This document shows positions 8,497-17,120 of a DNA stretch of 64,000 nucleotides, piece after piece. The translations under genes were made by a program, and so were the position numbers. Each line of letters starts with the position of its first letter. Positions within the stretch are counted from its first letter, which is position 1. The notes beneath the pieces were generated by a model. The model had not been told where the DNA came from. It worked only from the letters and a program-made list of their open reading frames with translations, and searched no databases. Origin of the DNA: Mycobacterium sp. 236(2023) (GTDB lineage: Bacteria; Actinomycetota; Actinomycetes; Mycobacteriales; Mycobacteriaceae); the NCBI RefSeq assembly GCF_029623955.1, contig NZ_JARSBP010000001.1:310001-374000 (forward strand). Direction: 5' to 3'.

Positions 8497-10986
8497 TCAG
8501 GAGCCGGTCGCGGCGTCCAATTGAGCCCGCAACATCGACAGCATTTCCGACCGTGATTCCGCACCAAGGCGCCGTCGGATGCGGGCCACATGGTGCTCCA
8601 CGGTCTTTGCCGAAATGAAGAGCTGAGAGCCGATCTCGCGATATGGCATGCCCTGCAAAAGAAGTTCTGCAACCTCGCGTTCCCTGTCCGACAGGTGCGC
8701 CGCGCCCCGCCGGGCTACTACCCGCGGCGGTGGTGCGACATCGGTCCCATCAGCGACCGGTATGGCCGCTGCGGGGTCGGTGGACGCGACCGACTGCTTG
8801 AGGTCGCGGGCCAGCTGCAGCATTGCCTGCGACACCCGAGGGTCGGTCGTCTGCAGCGCGGCCTGACCGGCCAGGCGCGTCGCGTCCCACGTGTGTCCGT
8901 ACTGGGCAAGACCCCGGGCCGCCGCACCCACCTCTTCGGCATCGACATGATTGGCCAGGACGCGAAGCCACGTGCGACCTGCGTTGGCCAGGGCTTTCGC
9001 GAACGAACTCCGGGGTGCGGCGGCTGTCAGCGCCTGACCGTGCGGCGCGACAGCGTCGGGTGCGTTGGCCAGGATGCCCGCGTGTACCCCGGCCCAGTGC
9101 AGTGGCACCGACCACAGCACCGGGTCTCCGAGCGCGGTGAGCAGACCGAACGCGTCGTCGAGGACGTGTTGCAGCTGATCGACCTGCCGCATGCGGGCCG
9201 CCGCGACCCACAGCTCACCGAGCGGCAACAACGCGAACAGATCCGCCGAACTCTCGGCCAGCACCTCCATCGCCGAATACCAGTGTTTCTGCATTGCCCC
9301 GCTGTCGCCGCCTCGTCGCGCGATGCCGGTGTGTAGCGCCGCGGCCCACAACGCGTCCCTGCGGTGCGGCTCCGCGCGGTCGACGGAGTCGACCGTCGCC
9401 GCTGCCGCGGCGAATTGGCCGTCCTGCATGTGCGACCACGCCAGCAGCAGGCGGTGGCGGTGCGTGACGAAGATCGCATCGGAGCGCTCGGGCTGCCCGT
9501 CGGAGAGGACGGCACGCCCGATGACGCTGCGCGCCCGCACCGGATCGCCGCTGTGCAGCGCCGCGAGCGTCACCAGCGCGGCGGGCGTATCGGGGAGGAC
9601 CCCGCCGCCGACACCGTCGGCGTTGATCGACTGGCTCAGCCGCGCGATCGCGACCGGATACGGCTGGTCGAGCGTCATCACCAGACCTTCGGTGACGCTG
9701 CGGGCCGCCCGCGCCACCGACGTCGGCGGACCGGACGGCGACTCTTCGCAGGTCGCCCTCGCCGCGGTGGCATCACCGGCAGCCAGGGCGGCGATCGTCG
9801 CCGCGGCAGCAACACCGGCATCAGGGGTGGGGCCGAGCCAGCGGAACAGGTCCGCGGCCTGCGCCGCGGCTCCGTCGTGCATCGCGATGCTGGCCGCAAT
9901 GCGCACTGCCGCGGCGCGCTCAGCGGGATCCGGGGAGGCGAGCAGGCCGTCGCTCAAGCGGGCCGCGGTTGCGCAGTCGCCCGTCATTGCCAGGGCGTCG
10001 GCAAGGTGAGCGCTCAACTCGGTGGCGCCGGCATCTGCCGCGGCGCGATAGAGGCGCGCCGCACGTGCAGGGTGACCGTGGTTGCGCGCGGCGAACCCGG
10101 TCAGCGCGGTGGCGAGCCGATCGTCGCGCAGACCGTGCTCGGCCATCCGCAGGGCCAGCTCGGGGGTCAGCGTCGACAGCTCGAGCTGAGAATGCAGCAC
10201 CGACACCTCGATGTCGTGATGTCTTGCCGCACCGGCGATCTGGGCAATTCCGTCGTGCACCATGCGAAGAAAGATCGATGGCTGAGACGGCTCGGTCAAG
10301 CCGCCCGCCCGTGCCCTGTCGACCGCCGCCAGCGCCGTCTGCGGGGACATCCGCAGCGCCGCCGCGACATCGTCGGGCCCGAGCCCGCTACTCAGCGAGA
10401 TGACGAGCAACGTGTCGAGAAGTTCCTCGTCGAGATGCCGGAGCCGGTCGATCAGGGCGAACCGGGCGGCTTGGCGCACCGCGGCCGCGCCGTCCGCGAC
10501 CATCGGCAGAACCGCGCGCAGCAGGAACGGAAAGCCTCCCGTCGCAACGCTGACTGCGCGCATCAGATCCGGCCCGACCGGGGTGCCCAGTGCCGTCGCC
10601 GTGGCGCGGGCCACCTCGACGGGCGGCAGCGGGGTCAGCACTGTCGCGGGGTTCTCCCGTTCCAGCGCGACGAACAGACGCCGAAGGCTCGCGCGGTGCG
10701 CGAGCGGCTGGGCCGCGACAACGACGGTCGAGCCGGGATCGGCGAGAAGCTCTGTCAGCCGGTCGATTTCGGCGTCGTCGAGTAGATCGGCATCGTCGAC
10801 GACGACCGCGGCGTCCCCGGGCCGGGACAGCACCTGACGTCCGGCCGACCGGAAGGACGCGCGGACCGCGGCCAGCACCGTCGACTTGCCGGTGCCGACA
10901 CCGCCGGTGATCAACAGCTTGGTCGATGCACCCGGATCGGCGTCGACGGCCGCGATCGCCTCCCGGGCCGCCGGCAACAGCTCCAT
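8497..10986 (-). CDS. iniR: IniR: STAND-type ATPase with C-terminal LuxR DNA-binding domain (Rv0339c orthologue)
   Basis: An 829-residue signal-transduction ATPase. A Walker A motif GGVGTGKST lies at about residues 28-36 and a Walker B-like AAVVVDDADLLDD at about 60-72. A long helical, TPR-like middle region follows. The last 65 residues are a LuxR/GerE helix-turn-helix (LSDREREVAELLLQGMPY ... SAKTVEHHVARIRRRLGA). From the literature, the M. marinum and M. tuberculosis orthologue IniR activates iniBAC under cell-envelope stress in response to free trehalose. The start ATG at 10986 is 7 bases after the stop of the upstream Hsp70-like gene, so regulator and Hsp70-like protein are co-transcribed, divergently from Rv0340-iniB. 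Confidence 0.85.
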   Translation of the reverse strand: MELLPAAREAIAAVDADPGASTKLLITGGVGTGKSTVLAAVRASFRSAGRQVLSRPGDAAVVVDDADLLDDAEIDRLTELLADPGSTVVVAAQPLAHRASLRRLFVALERENPATVLTPLPPVEVARATATALGTPVGPDLMRAVSVATGGFPFLLRAVLPMVADGAAAVRQAARFALIDRLRHLDEELLDTLLVISLSSGLGPDDVAAALRMSPQTALAAVDRARAGGLTEPSQPSIFLRMVHDGIAQIAGAARHHDIEVSVLHSQLELSTLTPELALRMAEHGLRDDRLATALTGFAARNHGHPARAARLYRAAADAGATELSAHLADALAMTGDCATAARLSDGLLASPDPAERAAAVRIAASIAMHDGAAAQAADLFRWLGPTPDAGVAAAATIAALAAGDATAARATCEESPSGPPTSVARAARSVTEGLVMTLDQPYPVAIARLSQSINADGVGGGVLPDTPAALVTLAALHSGDPVRARSVIGRAVLSDGQPERSDAIFVTHRHRLLLAWSHMQDGQFAAAAATVDSVDRAEPHRRDALWAAALHTGIARRGGDSGAMQKHWYSAMEVLAESSADLFALLPLGELWVAAARMRQVDQLQHVLDDAFGLLTALGDPVLWSVPLHWAGVHAGILANAPDAVAPHGQALTAAAPRSSFAKALANAGRTWLRVLANHVDAEEVGAAARGLAQYGHTWDATRLAGQAALQTTDPRVSQAMLQLARDLKQSVASTDPAAAIPVADGTDVAPPPRVVARRGAAHLSDREREVAELLLQGMPYREIGSQLFISAKTVEHHVARIRRRLGAESRSEMLSMLRAQLDAATGS

Positions 10987-10993
10987 CGCGAGG

Positions 10994-12790
10994 TCAGGCG
11001 CCGCCGTCGGGAACGACCGTCGTGATGATCGGCTCAGGGTCGACGGTCGGCTCGGGCTCGGGCTCCGGAGCCGCGGTCGTCGTCGGAGGCTGCGTCGTGG
11101 TCGGCGGTTGCGTCGTGGTCGGCGGCGTCGTCGTGGTTCGCGTCGTCGTCGTAGTGGGCGTGGTGGTTGTCGTCGTGGTGGTCGTCGTCGTTGTCGTGGT
11201 GGTCGACGACGTCGTCGACGGTGTGGTTGTCGTCGTTGTCGACGACGGGGGAGGCGGCGGGGGCTGGCTGACGGTGGTGGTCGCGATGCCGTCCGGTCCG
11301 ACGGTCACAGTGGTGACCGGCGGAGGCAACTCGGCGGGCGTCGTCTCGGCAGGCGTCGTCGACGCGGTCTCTGTGACGGTCTCCGAGCTACCGTCGGAGC
11401 CCGTCAACGTGATCGCCAGGCCGCCGACGGCGAGAAGTGCTGCCGCAGCTGCCAATCCGAACAGCAGCGGCGGCCGTTTGTACCAAGGCAGCGGTGCGGG
11501 CTCGTCGCGGTACCCGTCATCGTCAGGGCCGAACGAGACGGGCGGTCGGGCCGCAGTTCCCGCGGGGTCGGCATAGCCCGATGTCGTGTAGTCGGCGCCG
11601 GTGTAGGGCGTCGGATCCGCGACCGCGTCGTCGTCCTGCGACCACGCCAGCGCACCGCCCGCTTCGGGCACGGCCGGGCCGAATGCGGTCGGCATGTCCG
11701 CCGCGGGCCCCATCGCGGTGGGCATGTCGGCGGCGGCGGCCATCCCGGTAGGCGCCATGCCCGTCGGTGCATCACCCTCGAGGCTCTGGTTGGCGACGAG
11801 TGCCGCTCCCGCCGCGATATTGAGCGCCGCTTGTGGCGTCGTGACGACCTGCGCGCGCAGCTGTTCTGAGAGTTGTTGCGTCACAAGCGGTATCGCGGCG
11901 CCACCACCGACCGTGGCTATCGCCGAAATATGTTGCGCTGCAACACCATTGCTCTCAAGCGTGTCGCCGATGGCGTTCAGCAGGCCGTCGAGCTGGGCGC
12001 CGATCAGCTGCTCCAACTCGGGCCGCGTCACCCTGACGTCGGAGCGGAAACCCGGCAGGTCGACCGGGACGGCCGTGGCGGTTTCGGCCGACAGCCGCTC
12101 CTTGGCGGCGCGGCACTCGTCACGCAACCGGGTGAGTGGTCCCACCGCGGCGGTGCCCGACGTGTCGGCGGCATTGCTGTCGGCGACCCCGGCGAGCACA
12201 TGGTCAAGCAGCGCCCGGTCGATGCCGTCTCCGGAGAAGTCGGCGTAGCGCACCGTCTGCCCGACGGGAACGAGGTTGGCGCCGGCATCGGCGAGCGTGA
12301 CGCTCGACCCGCTGCCGCCGAGATCGACGAGAACGATCACGCCACTGCTCGGCAGCCCCGGCGAGGCCTTCAGCGCGGCGAGTGCGGCCTCCGAATCGGG
12401 GATCAGCGTGGCGGGCACGCCGCCGGGTGACAGGCTCGGCACCGTGCGAATGGCCCCGCGCAGCGCCCCGACGACGCCGGGACCCCAGTACGACGGCACC
12501 GCGATGGTGACCGGCGAACCACCGTCGACGAGGCGGGTCATCGCGTCGAGTGCGGCGGCCAGCACCTGCTCCCCGCGATGAGAGGTGCCATCGGCAGCGA
12601 CGAGCGGCACCGGGTCTCCGACCCGCTCGACGAAGCCGCTCAGGACGATTCCCGAGTCGAGGGACTCCCCGACCTGACCAGGCTGGCCGGCGGTCAAGGT
12701 GATGATGGAGCGGCGTGTCACGGGCGCGCGGCCAACGCGGGCCGCGACAAGATTGGTCGTCCCGATCGACAACCCCAGCGGTTCGGTCAT
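10994..12790 (-). CDS. Membrane-anchored Hsp70-like actin-fold protein A with Thr-rich tail
   Basis: A 598-residue protein, the first of three paralogues in the island. Residues 1-360 form an Hsp70-type nucleotide-binding domain: GLSIGTTNLVA (phosphate 1), VDLGGSGSSVTLAD (phosphate 2) and VGGGAAIPLVTQQL (adenosine). Compared with DnaK in this window, the phosphate-1 Asp is Ser and the second Asp of phosphate 2 is Ser. There is no substrate-binding domain. An acidic linker leads to LPWYKRPP, a membrane helix (about 441-464) and a 134-residue Thr/Pro tail that should lie outside. The start MTEPLG at 12790 is chosen over 12826 because both paralogues begin the same way. It is co-transcribed with iniR. 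Confidence 0.85.
   Translation of the reverse strand: MTEPLGLSIGTTNLVAARVGRAPVTRRSIITLTAGQPGQVGESLDSGIVLSGFVERVGDPVPLVAADGTSHRGEQVLAAALDAMTRLVDGGSPVTIAVPSYWGPGVVGALRGAIRTVPSLSPGGVPATLIPDSEAALAALKASPGLPSSGVIVLVDLGGSGSSVTLADAGANLVPVGQTVRYADFSGDGIDRALLDHVLAGVADSNAADTSGTAAVGPLTRLRDECRAAKERLSAETATAVPVDLPGFRSDVRVTRPELEQLIGAQLDGLLNAIGDTLESNGVAAQHISAIATVGGGAAIPLVTQQLSEQLRAQVVTTPQAALNIAAGAALVANQSLEGDAPTGMAPTGMAAAADMPTAMGPAADMPTAFGPAVPEAGGALAWSQDDDAVADPTPYTGADYTTSGYADPAGTAARPPVSFGPDDDGYRDEPAPLPWYKRPPLLFGLAAAAALLAVGGLAITLTGSDGSSETVTETASTTPAETTPAELPPPVTTVTVGPDGIATTTVSQPPPPPPSSTTTTTTPSTTSSTTTTTTTTTTTTTTTPTTTTTRTTTTPPTTTQPPTTTQPPTTTAAPEPEPEPTVDPEPIITTVVPDGGA
11078..11242 (-). repeat. Low-complexity Thr-codon tract in the Hsp70-like A tail
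   Basis: About 55 codons made almost entirely of Thr, with interspersed Pro, Ser, Arg and Gln (runs such as TTTTTTTT and PPTTTQPPTTTQPPTTT). On the plus strand it appears as GTCGTGGTC-type trinucleotide repeats. Such stretches are typical substrates of mycobacterial Thr O-mannosylation once exported, which is inferred and not shown. A similar Thr tract occurs in the small membrane protein at 22431-22943. Confidence 0.85.
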
Positions 12791-12994
12791 GGGCGGCGTC
12801 TCTCCTGTCTGGGCGGTGACAACCATAGCGGCTTCAGGCCCCCGGGCCAGGGATATCCCCTAGTGTGGCGAAACCCCTAACGCGAGATCCCCTAACGTCG
12901 GCAGGAACTCGCTGGGCTAAGCACCGATCCTGGCCTCCGGTCCGCGTCGATAGCATCGTGGTCGAGATTGCAGACTCGGGCGACCGGGGAAGGT
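12791..12994. promoter_or_regulatory. Divergent promoter with three CCCCTA(A/G)-type repeats between Hsp70-like A/iniR and Rv0340/iniB
   Basis: This 204-bp region drives the iniR operon to the left and the Rv0340-like gene to the right. It holds three direct repeats: CCCCTAGTG at 12857-12865, CCCCTAACG at 12874-12882 and CCCCTAACG at 12889-12897, spaced 17 and 15 bp apart. To their right, CACCGATCC (12922-12930) lies 29 bp before a TAGCAT -10 element (12951-12956), and GGGGAAGG at 12986-12993 serves as ribosome binding site. The repeats recur upstream of iniB. They are candidate IniR sites by location, not by proof. Confidence 0.7.
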
Positions 12995-13516
12995 ATGGCT
13001 GTGGCGAATTCGCTCCTTGACTTCGTGATGTCGCTGGTGCGCGATCCCGAGATCGCCGCGCGCTACGACGCCGACCCCGCCCAAGCTATCGCGGACGCCG
13101 GCCTCGACGACGTGACGAGTGCCGACGTCGCGAACCTGGTTCCGCTGGTATCGGAGTCTGTTTCCATGGTCGCGCCCATCCAGCAGGCCGACAACATCTG
13201 GGCCAGCGGCGCTGCGACCTCGGCGTTCGATGCTTTCGGGGCGATCGATGCGGTCGAGGCGCCCGCGTTCGACCGTACGATTTCACACGATTCGGTGATC
13301 CACGCCGACGTCGGACCCGGCGCGGACCCCCTCGACCATGAGACCTTCGGCGACGGCTATGACACCACCGGTGTCGACGACAGCGCACTGACGATCGACG
13401 ACGCTGCCCCGGATGCAGCGGATGCCCCGGGCGTACTGCCTGTGGACCTGGATGATCTGCGCGATGCCGTTATCGACGCCGATCCGGCCGACGACAGCTT
13501 CGACATCTTCAGCTAA
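12995..13516 (+). CDS. IniB N-terminal domain protein, Rv0340-like
   Basis: A 173-residue protein with the IniB-type N-terminal domain: SLLDFVMSLVRDPEIAARYDADPAQAIADAGL aligns with the same region of IniB. The rest is acidic and Asp-rich (VDDSALTIDDAAPDAADAPG, ending DSFDIFS) and looks unstructured. There is no signal peptide or membrane helix. It takes the position of Rv0340 before iniB. The ATG at 12995 is preferred over 12968 because GGGGAAGG sits directly upstream and the IniB domain starts right after. The function is unknown. An adaptor role for the dynamin-like or Hsp70-like partners is inference from context. Confidence 0.82.
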   Translation: MAVANSLLDFVMSLVRDPEIAARYDADPAQAIADAGLDDVTSADVANLVPLVSESVSMVAPIQQADNIWASGAATSAFDAFGAIDAVEAPAFDRTISHDSVIHADVGPGADPLDHETFGDGYDTTGVDDSALTIDDAAPDAADAPGVLPVDLDDLRDAVIDADPADDSFDIFS

Positions 13517-13833
13517 TTACTCGTCGCGTGTAGGGAAATCACCCGATTCATTTGCCTCCATCCCGTAATAGCGTGGTTGCGTGCGCGTTTACCGCTGGTC
13601 AGGGAGCGTTGACGTGGCGCGATGCGTTCTCGATATTGCGTGTGCGAAAAGAGGTGAGATCTGCCCCCCGGGTGCCCCCTAATCCCCTAATGGGGATCGT
13701 TAGGTAGCCCGCAACGACAGTGTCCGAGGAGGGGTTTGCGCCCCATTTCATCTAGCGCCGAAGCCTCATAGCGTTCTCACCAGTTCACCGGAACACACCG
13801 GGCAACCGAAACTTCACACAGAAGGAAACGACA
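13517..13833 (+). promoter_or_regulatory. iniB promoter region with CCCCTAAT repeats
   Basis: This 317-bp gap before iniB contains no convincing gene. TAGGGAAATCACCCGATT at 13531-13548 lies upstream of a TAGCGT -10 candidate at 13569-13574. Farther down are CCCCTAAT at 13676-13683, CCCCTAATG at 13684-13692 and an inverted copy CGTTAGG at 13698-13704, matching the repeats of the divergent iniR/Rv0340 promoter. AGAAGGAAA just before the ATG at 13834 is the ribosome binding site. The cluster of repeats about 140 bp before iniB is the best candidate for the stress-responsive control site. Confidence 0.68.
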
Positions 13834-14928
13834 ATGGCGAACCTCATCGACTACATCCTGGATCTCTTCCGCAGCCCGGAGGCGGCGGCCGCCTACGTGG
13901 CCGACCCCGAAGGCGCGATGCGCGACGCCGGTGTGCCGCCGGTGAGCCCGGCCCAGTTCCAGGCAGTTGCAGCTGCTGCCGCGCCTGCCGGCGTGGTGAT
14001 GGGCGGCGGTGACCCGGTCGTCGGCCTGCAGCGCGCGGTCGCCGATCACCACCAGGTGGCGCAGAACTTTGCCTCACCTTTCTCTCCGCAGACCAACTTC
14101 GCACCCGCCACTGAGGTCGCCAGCCGCAACAACACCGACCTAGCCAGCCATAACCCGATCGCGAGCAACAACGACACCTCCCTCCTGAGCCCCCAGCAGT
14201 CTTCGGGCGCGAACTCACAGCAGGGCGGCTTCAACCTCGGCTTCGGTGACATCACCTTCGGTGACAAGACGACCCAGACCGCCACCGACGGCGGCGTCGT
14301 GGTCGGCGGCGACAGCAGCGGGGGCATCGCCAGCGGTGAGGGAGCGGTGTCCTCCGGCGCCGGCAGCGTCACCGGCGACGTGCTGACGGGAGACCGGTCG
14401 GTGCAGGGCGACAACAACTCCGGCACCAGCACCGGTGACGTCAGTACCGGCGCGGGCTCCAACGTCAACATCGGCGAGGGCGACATCGATGATCGCGGGA
14501 CAACCGTCACCGGTGGCGGCGACAACATCCAGGGCAATGAGGGTCCGGTCATCAACGACAACGACATGAGCGGCGGCGGTGGCGGCAATGCCAGCGGCGG
14601 CGACGGCGGCGGCGGCCTGCTCGGCATCGGTAACGGTGGTGGCTCCGGCGGCAACGCCGGCGGCGGCTCCGGCGGAAGCATCATCCTGACCGACAATTCC
14701 GATAACTCCGTCGGCGGCAACCAGAACACCACGACCGTCGAGGGAAGCGTGTCCGGTAGCGGCGGCATCGACAACTCGGACAACTCGGGTCAGGACAACT
14801 CGGACAACCGGGACATGTCGGACAACCGGGACATGTCGGACAACCGAGACATGTCGGACAACCGGGACATGTCCGAGCACGATCAGGTTCAGGTCGACAC
14901 AGAGGTGGATGCAAGCCTGCTCTTCTGA
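13834..14928 (+). CDS. iniB: IniB, isoniazid-inducible protein
   Basis: A 364-residue IniB. Residues 1-45 form the conserved helical N-terminal domain (NLIDYILDLFRSPEAAAAYV ... AMRDAGVPPVSP), shared with the upstream Rv0340-like protein. The rest is a Gly/Asn/Ser/Asp-rich low-complexity region, ending in four exact DNRDMS repeats and a charged SEHDQVQVDTEVDASLLF end. There is no signal peptide. In M. tuberculosis iniBAC is induced by cell-wall inhibitors such as isoniazid and ethambutol. The molecular role of IniB is not established. iniA follows after 91 bp and is probably co-transcribed. Confidence 0.9.
   Translation: MANLIDYILDLFRSPEAAAAYVADPEGAMRDAGVPPVSPAQFQAVAAAAAPAGVVMGGGDPVVGLQRAVADHHQVAQNFASPFSPQTNFAPATEVASRNNTDLASHNPIASNNDTSLLSPQQSSGANSQQGGFNLGFGDITFGDKTTQTATDGGVVVGGDSSGGIASGEGAVSSGAGSVTGDVLTGDRSVQGDNNSGTSTGDVSTGAGSNVNIGEGDIDDRGTTVTGGGDNIQGNEGPVINDNDMSGGGGGNASGGDGGGGLLGIGNGGGSGGNAGGGSGGSIILTDNSDNSVGGNQNTTTVEGSVSGSGGIDNSDNSGQDNSDNRDMSDNRDMSDNRDMSDNRDMSEHDQVQVDTEVDASLLF
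14803..14874 (+). repeat. Four tandem 18-bp repeats in the iniB 3' end
   Basis: Four head-to-tail copies of GACAACCGGGACATGTCG at 14803-14820, 14821-14838, 14839-14856 (one G to A change) and 14857-14874 (last base C). Each encodes DNRDMS. Near identity at the DNA level points to recent expansion, so copy number may vary between strains. They are preceded by looser DNS repeats. Confidence 0.95.
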
Positions 14929-15019
14929 TCGACGACGCGAACGAAGGACGCTGCGGGCGGGGACCGGAAGAGTCGGTCCCCGCCACGCAGCGGTTGACGA
15001 CAGGGACGAGGAAGGCGCG

Positions 15020-16867
15020 ATGACACAGCCCACGACGAGCGACCCCCGCAAGGTCAAGGTCATCGTCGAACTCATCGACCACACCACCAAGATCGCGGAA
15101 GCTTACGAGCGCGGCGACCTGGTGGATCGCATGGCCAAGGCGAAGGCACGCATCACCGACCCCCAGATCCGGGTTGTCATCGCCGGCCAGCTCAAGCAGG
15201 GCAAGAGTCAACTGCTCAATTCGCTGCTCAACGTTCCAGTCGCCCGGGTCGGTGACGACGAATCGACCGTGCTGCCGACCGTCGTCACCTACGGGGAACA
15301 GGCGGCGGCGACACTGATCGTCGCGAGGCCCGACGGCGGAGAACCGGAGGCGATCGACATCCCGCCGTCGGACGTCACGAAGGACCTGCGCCGCGCGCCG
15401 CAGGCCGGCGGCCGACCGGTGCTTCGACTCGAGATCAACGCGCCCAGCCCACTTCTCAAAGGTGGCCTCGCCTTCGTCGACACTCCCGGTGTCGGCGGCC
15501 ACGGTCAGCCACACCTGTCGGCGACGCTCGGTCTGCTGCCCGACGCAGACGCAATGCTGATGGTCAGCGACCTCAGTCAGGAGTTCATCGCGCCGGAGAT
15601 GACGTTCATGCGCCAAGCGCTGGAGATCTGCCCCGTCGCACGCATCGTCGTCACCAAAACCGACCTCTACCGGCAATGGCGGCAGATCGTCGAGGCCAAC
15701 GGCGCGCACCTGCAGCGCGCAGGAATCCCCACACCGATGGTGCCCGTGTCATCGTTCCTGCGCAGCCAGGCCATTGCGCTCAACGACAAGGAACTCAACG
15801 AGGAATCAAACTTCCCGGCGATCGTCGACTTCCTCAGAGACAAGGTTCTGTCCCGGGAGAACGATCGGGTCCGCGACGCTGTCGTAGCTGAAATTCTTTC
15901 AGCCGCAGAACATCTGACGCTCACTGCGAGCGCCGAGCTGGCAGCTCTCAGCGACCCCGACGCCCGCGCGCGACTGACCGCCGACCTCGAAGTGCGCAAA
16001 CAAGAGGCCCAGGATGCGTTGCAGCACACCGCGTTGTGGCAACAGGTTCTCAATGACGGCATCTCCGACCTCACGGCCGACGTCGAGCACGACCTGCGTG
16101 GCCGGTTCCGTGCGATCACCCAGCACAACGAGAAGGTGATCGACGCATGCGATCCGACGAGAACGTGGGCCGAAATCGGCAACGAGCTGGAGGACGCCGT
16201 CGCAACTGCGGTGGGGGACAACTTCGTCTGGGCCTACCAGCGCGCCGAGGCGCTCGCCCAGGAGGTCGCACGAACCTTCGTCGAGGCCGGCCTGGAAGCG
16301 GTGGAGATGCCCATGATCGATGCCAGGGATATGGGTGCGGGATTCGAGGGCATCAAGTCGCTGGACAAGCTTGAGGCCAAGCCGGTCAGCAAGGGCCGCA
16401 AGGCCAGCATCGGCCTGCAGGGCTCCTACGGTGGTGTGCTGATGTTCGGCATGCTGACGTCGGTGGCCGGGCTGGGCATGTTCAACCCACTCTCGCTGGG
16501 TGCCGGTGCGCTGATGGGGCGGGCCGCCTATAAGGAGAACATGGAGAATCGCATGTTGCGGGCCCGCAGCGAAGCCAAGATGAACATGCGGCGATTCGTC
16601 GACGAAGTGTCGTTCGTCGTCGGGAAGGAATCCCGCGACCGGCTCAAGGGAATCCAGCGCCAGTTGCGCGACCACTACCGGGCGATCGCGAATCAGACCA
16701 CGCGCTCGCTCAACGAGTCGCTACAGGCGACGATCGCCGCGGCAAAGGTCGAGGAAAGCGAATCCAACGCCCGGATCAAAGAACTTGAGCGTCAGCTCAA
16801 CATCCTCAAACAGGTCACCCAGCATGCGTCCGGCCTCGTGCCGAACGAACCGGCCAACGCGAGGTAG
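15020..16867 (+). CDS. iniA: IniA, dynamin-like GTPase
   Basis: A 615-residue dynamin-family GTPase. G1 is GQLKQGKSQ at about residue 53, the switch I threonine lies in DESTVLPTVV, G3 is DTPGVGG, and G4 is VTKTD. The helical stalk is followed by a hydrophobic loop (GVLMFGMLTSVAGLGMFNPL, about residues 475-495) that should insert in the membrane, then more stalk helices. IniA from mycobacteria is known as a bacterial dynamin-like protein that causes membrane fission and is linked to isoniazid tolerance. The ATG at 15020 follows GAGGAAGG. An upstream in-frame ATG at 14909 lies inside iniB and was rejected. M. tuberculosis IniA is slightly longer (about 640 residues). Confidence 0.93.
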   Translation: MTQPTTSDPRKVKVIVELIDHTTKIAEAYERGDLVDRMAKAKARITDPQIRVVIAGQLKQGKSQLLNSLLNVPVARVGDDESTVLPTVVTYGEQAAATLIVARPDGGEPEAIDIPPSDVTKDLRRAPQAGGRPVLRLEINAPSPLLKGGLAFVDTPGVGGHGQPHLSATLGLLPDADAMLMVSDLSQEFIAPEMTFMRQALEICPVARIVVTKTDLYRQWRQIVEANGAHLQRAGIPTPMVPVSSFLRSQAIALNDKELNEESNFPAIVDFLRDKVLSRENDRVRDAVVAEILSAAEHLTLTASAELAALSDPDARARLTADLEVRKQEAQDALQHTALWQQVLNDGISDLTADVEHDLRGRFRAITQHNEKVIDACDPTRTWAEIGNELEDAVATAVGDNFVWAYQRAEALAQEVARTFVEAGLEAVEMPMIDARDMGAGFEGIKSLDKLEAKPVSKGRKASIGLQGSYGGVLMFGMLTSVAGLGMFNPLSLGAGALMGRAAYKENMENRMLRARSEAKMNMRRFVDEVSFVVGKESRDRLKGIQRQLRDHYRAIANQTTRSLNESLQATIAAAKVEESESNARIKELERQLNILKQVTQHASGLVPNEPANAR

Positions 16868-17120
16868 GACACCATGCCCGCGGCCGATTCCACCGCCGTC
16901 CCCGAAGGCGGCTCGCGCATTCGTCGACAGGCCGGAGCGGCGGCAGCACGGGATTCCTCGCACGCGGGGGTGTTATTCGAGCAAACGGTCGGCATCGCTC
17001 CGCACGGCTCCGATGAGTATTACAGTCACAAGTTGATGGGGGATTCGCGTAGTCGACTACGCGGGCGTCAACACCACCGGTCAAGCACAATTTGATGACA
17101 TCGGTAGGGGGAAGCGGGCG
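16868..17120 (+). promoter_or_regulatory. iniA to Hsp70-like B spacer with a perfect 18-bp palindrome
   Basis: This 253-bp stretch separates iniA from the next Hsp70-like gene. The perfect palindrome CGCGTAGTCGACTACGCG lies at 17046-17063, 57 bp before the start codon. It has no loop, so a protein-binding site is more likely than a terminator. GGTAGGGGGAAG at 17104-17115 includes the ribosome binding site. A 73-codon open frame (16874-17095) begins 7 bases after the iniA stop, but it has mixed third-position GC and runs through the palindrome, so it is not called as a gene. Confidence 0.55.

Noticed and set aside
11078..11242. GTCGTGGTC-type repeats that superficially look like a repeat array
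   Set aside because: They are in-frame Thr codons in the Hsp70-like A tail, with no spacers of constant length, so not CRISPR.
16874..17095. 73-codon frame just after iniA with a possible ribosome binding site
   Set aside because: Third-position GC becomes mixed after about 25 codons, the composition is not protein-like, and the frame runs through a perfect palindrome. Kept as regulatory spacer.
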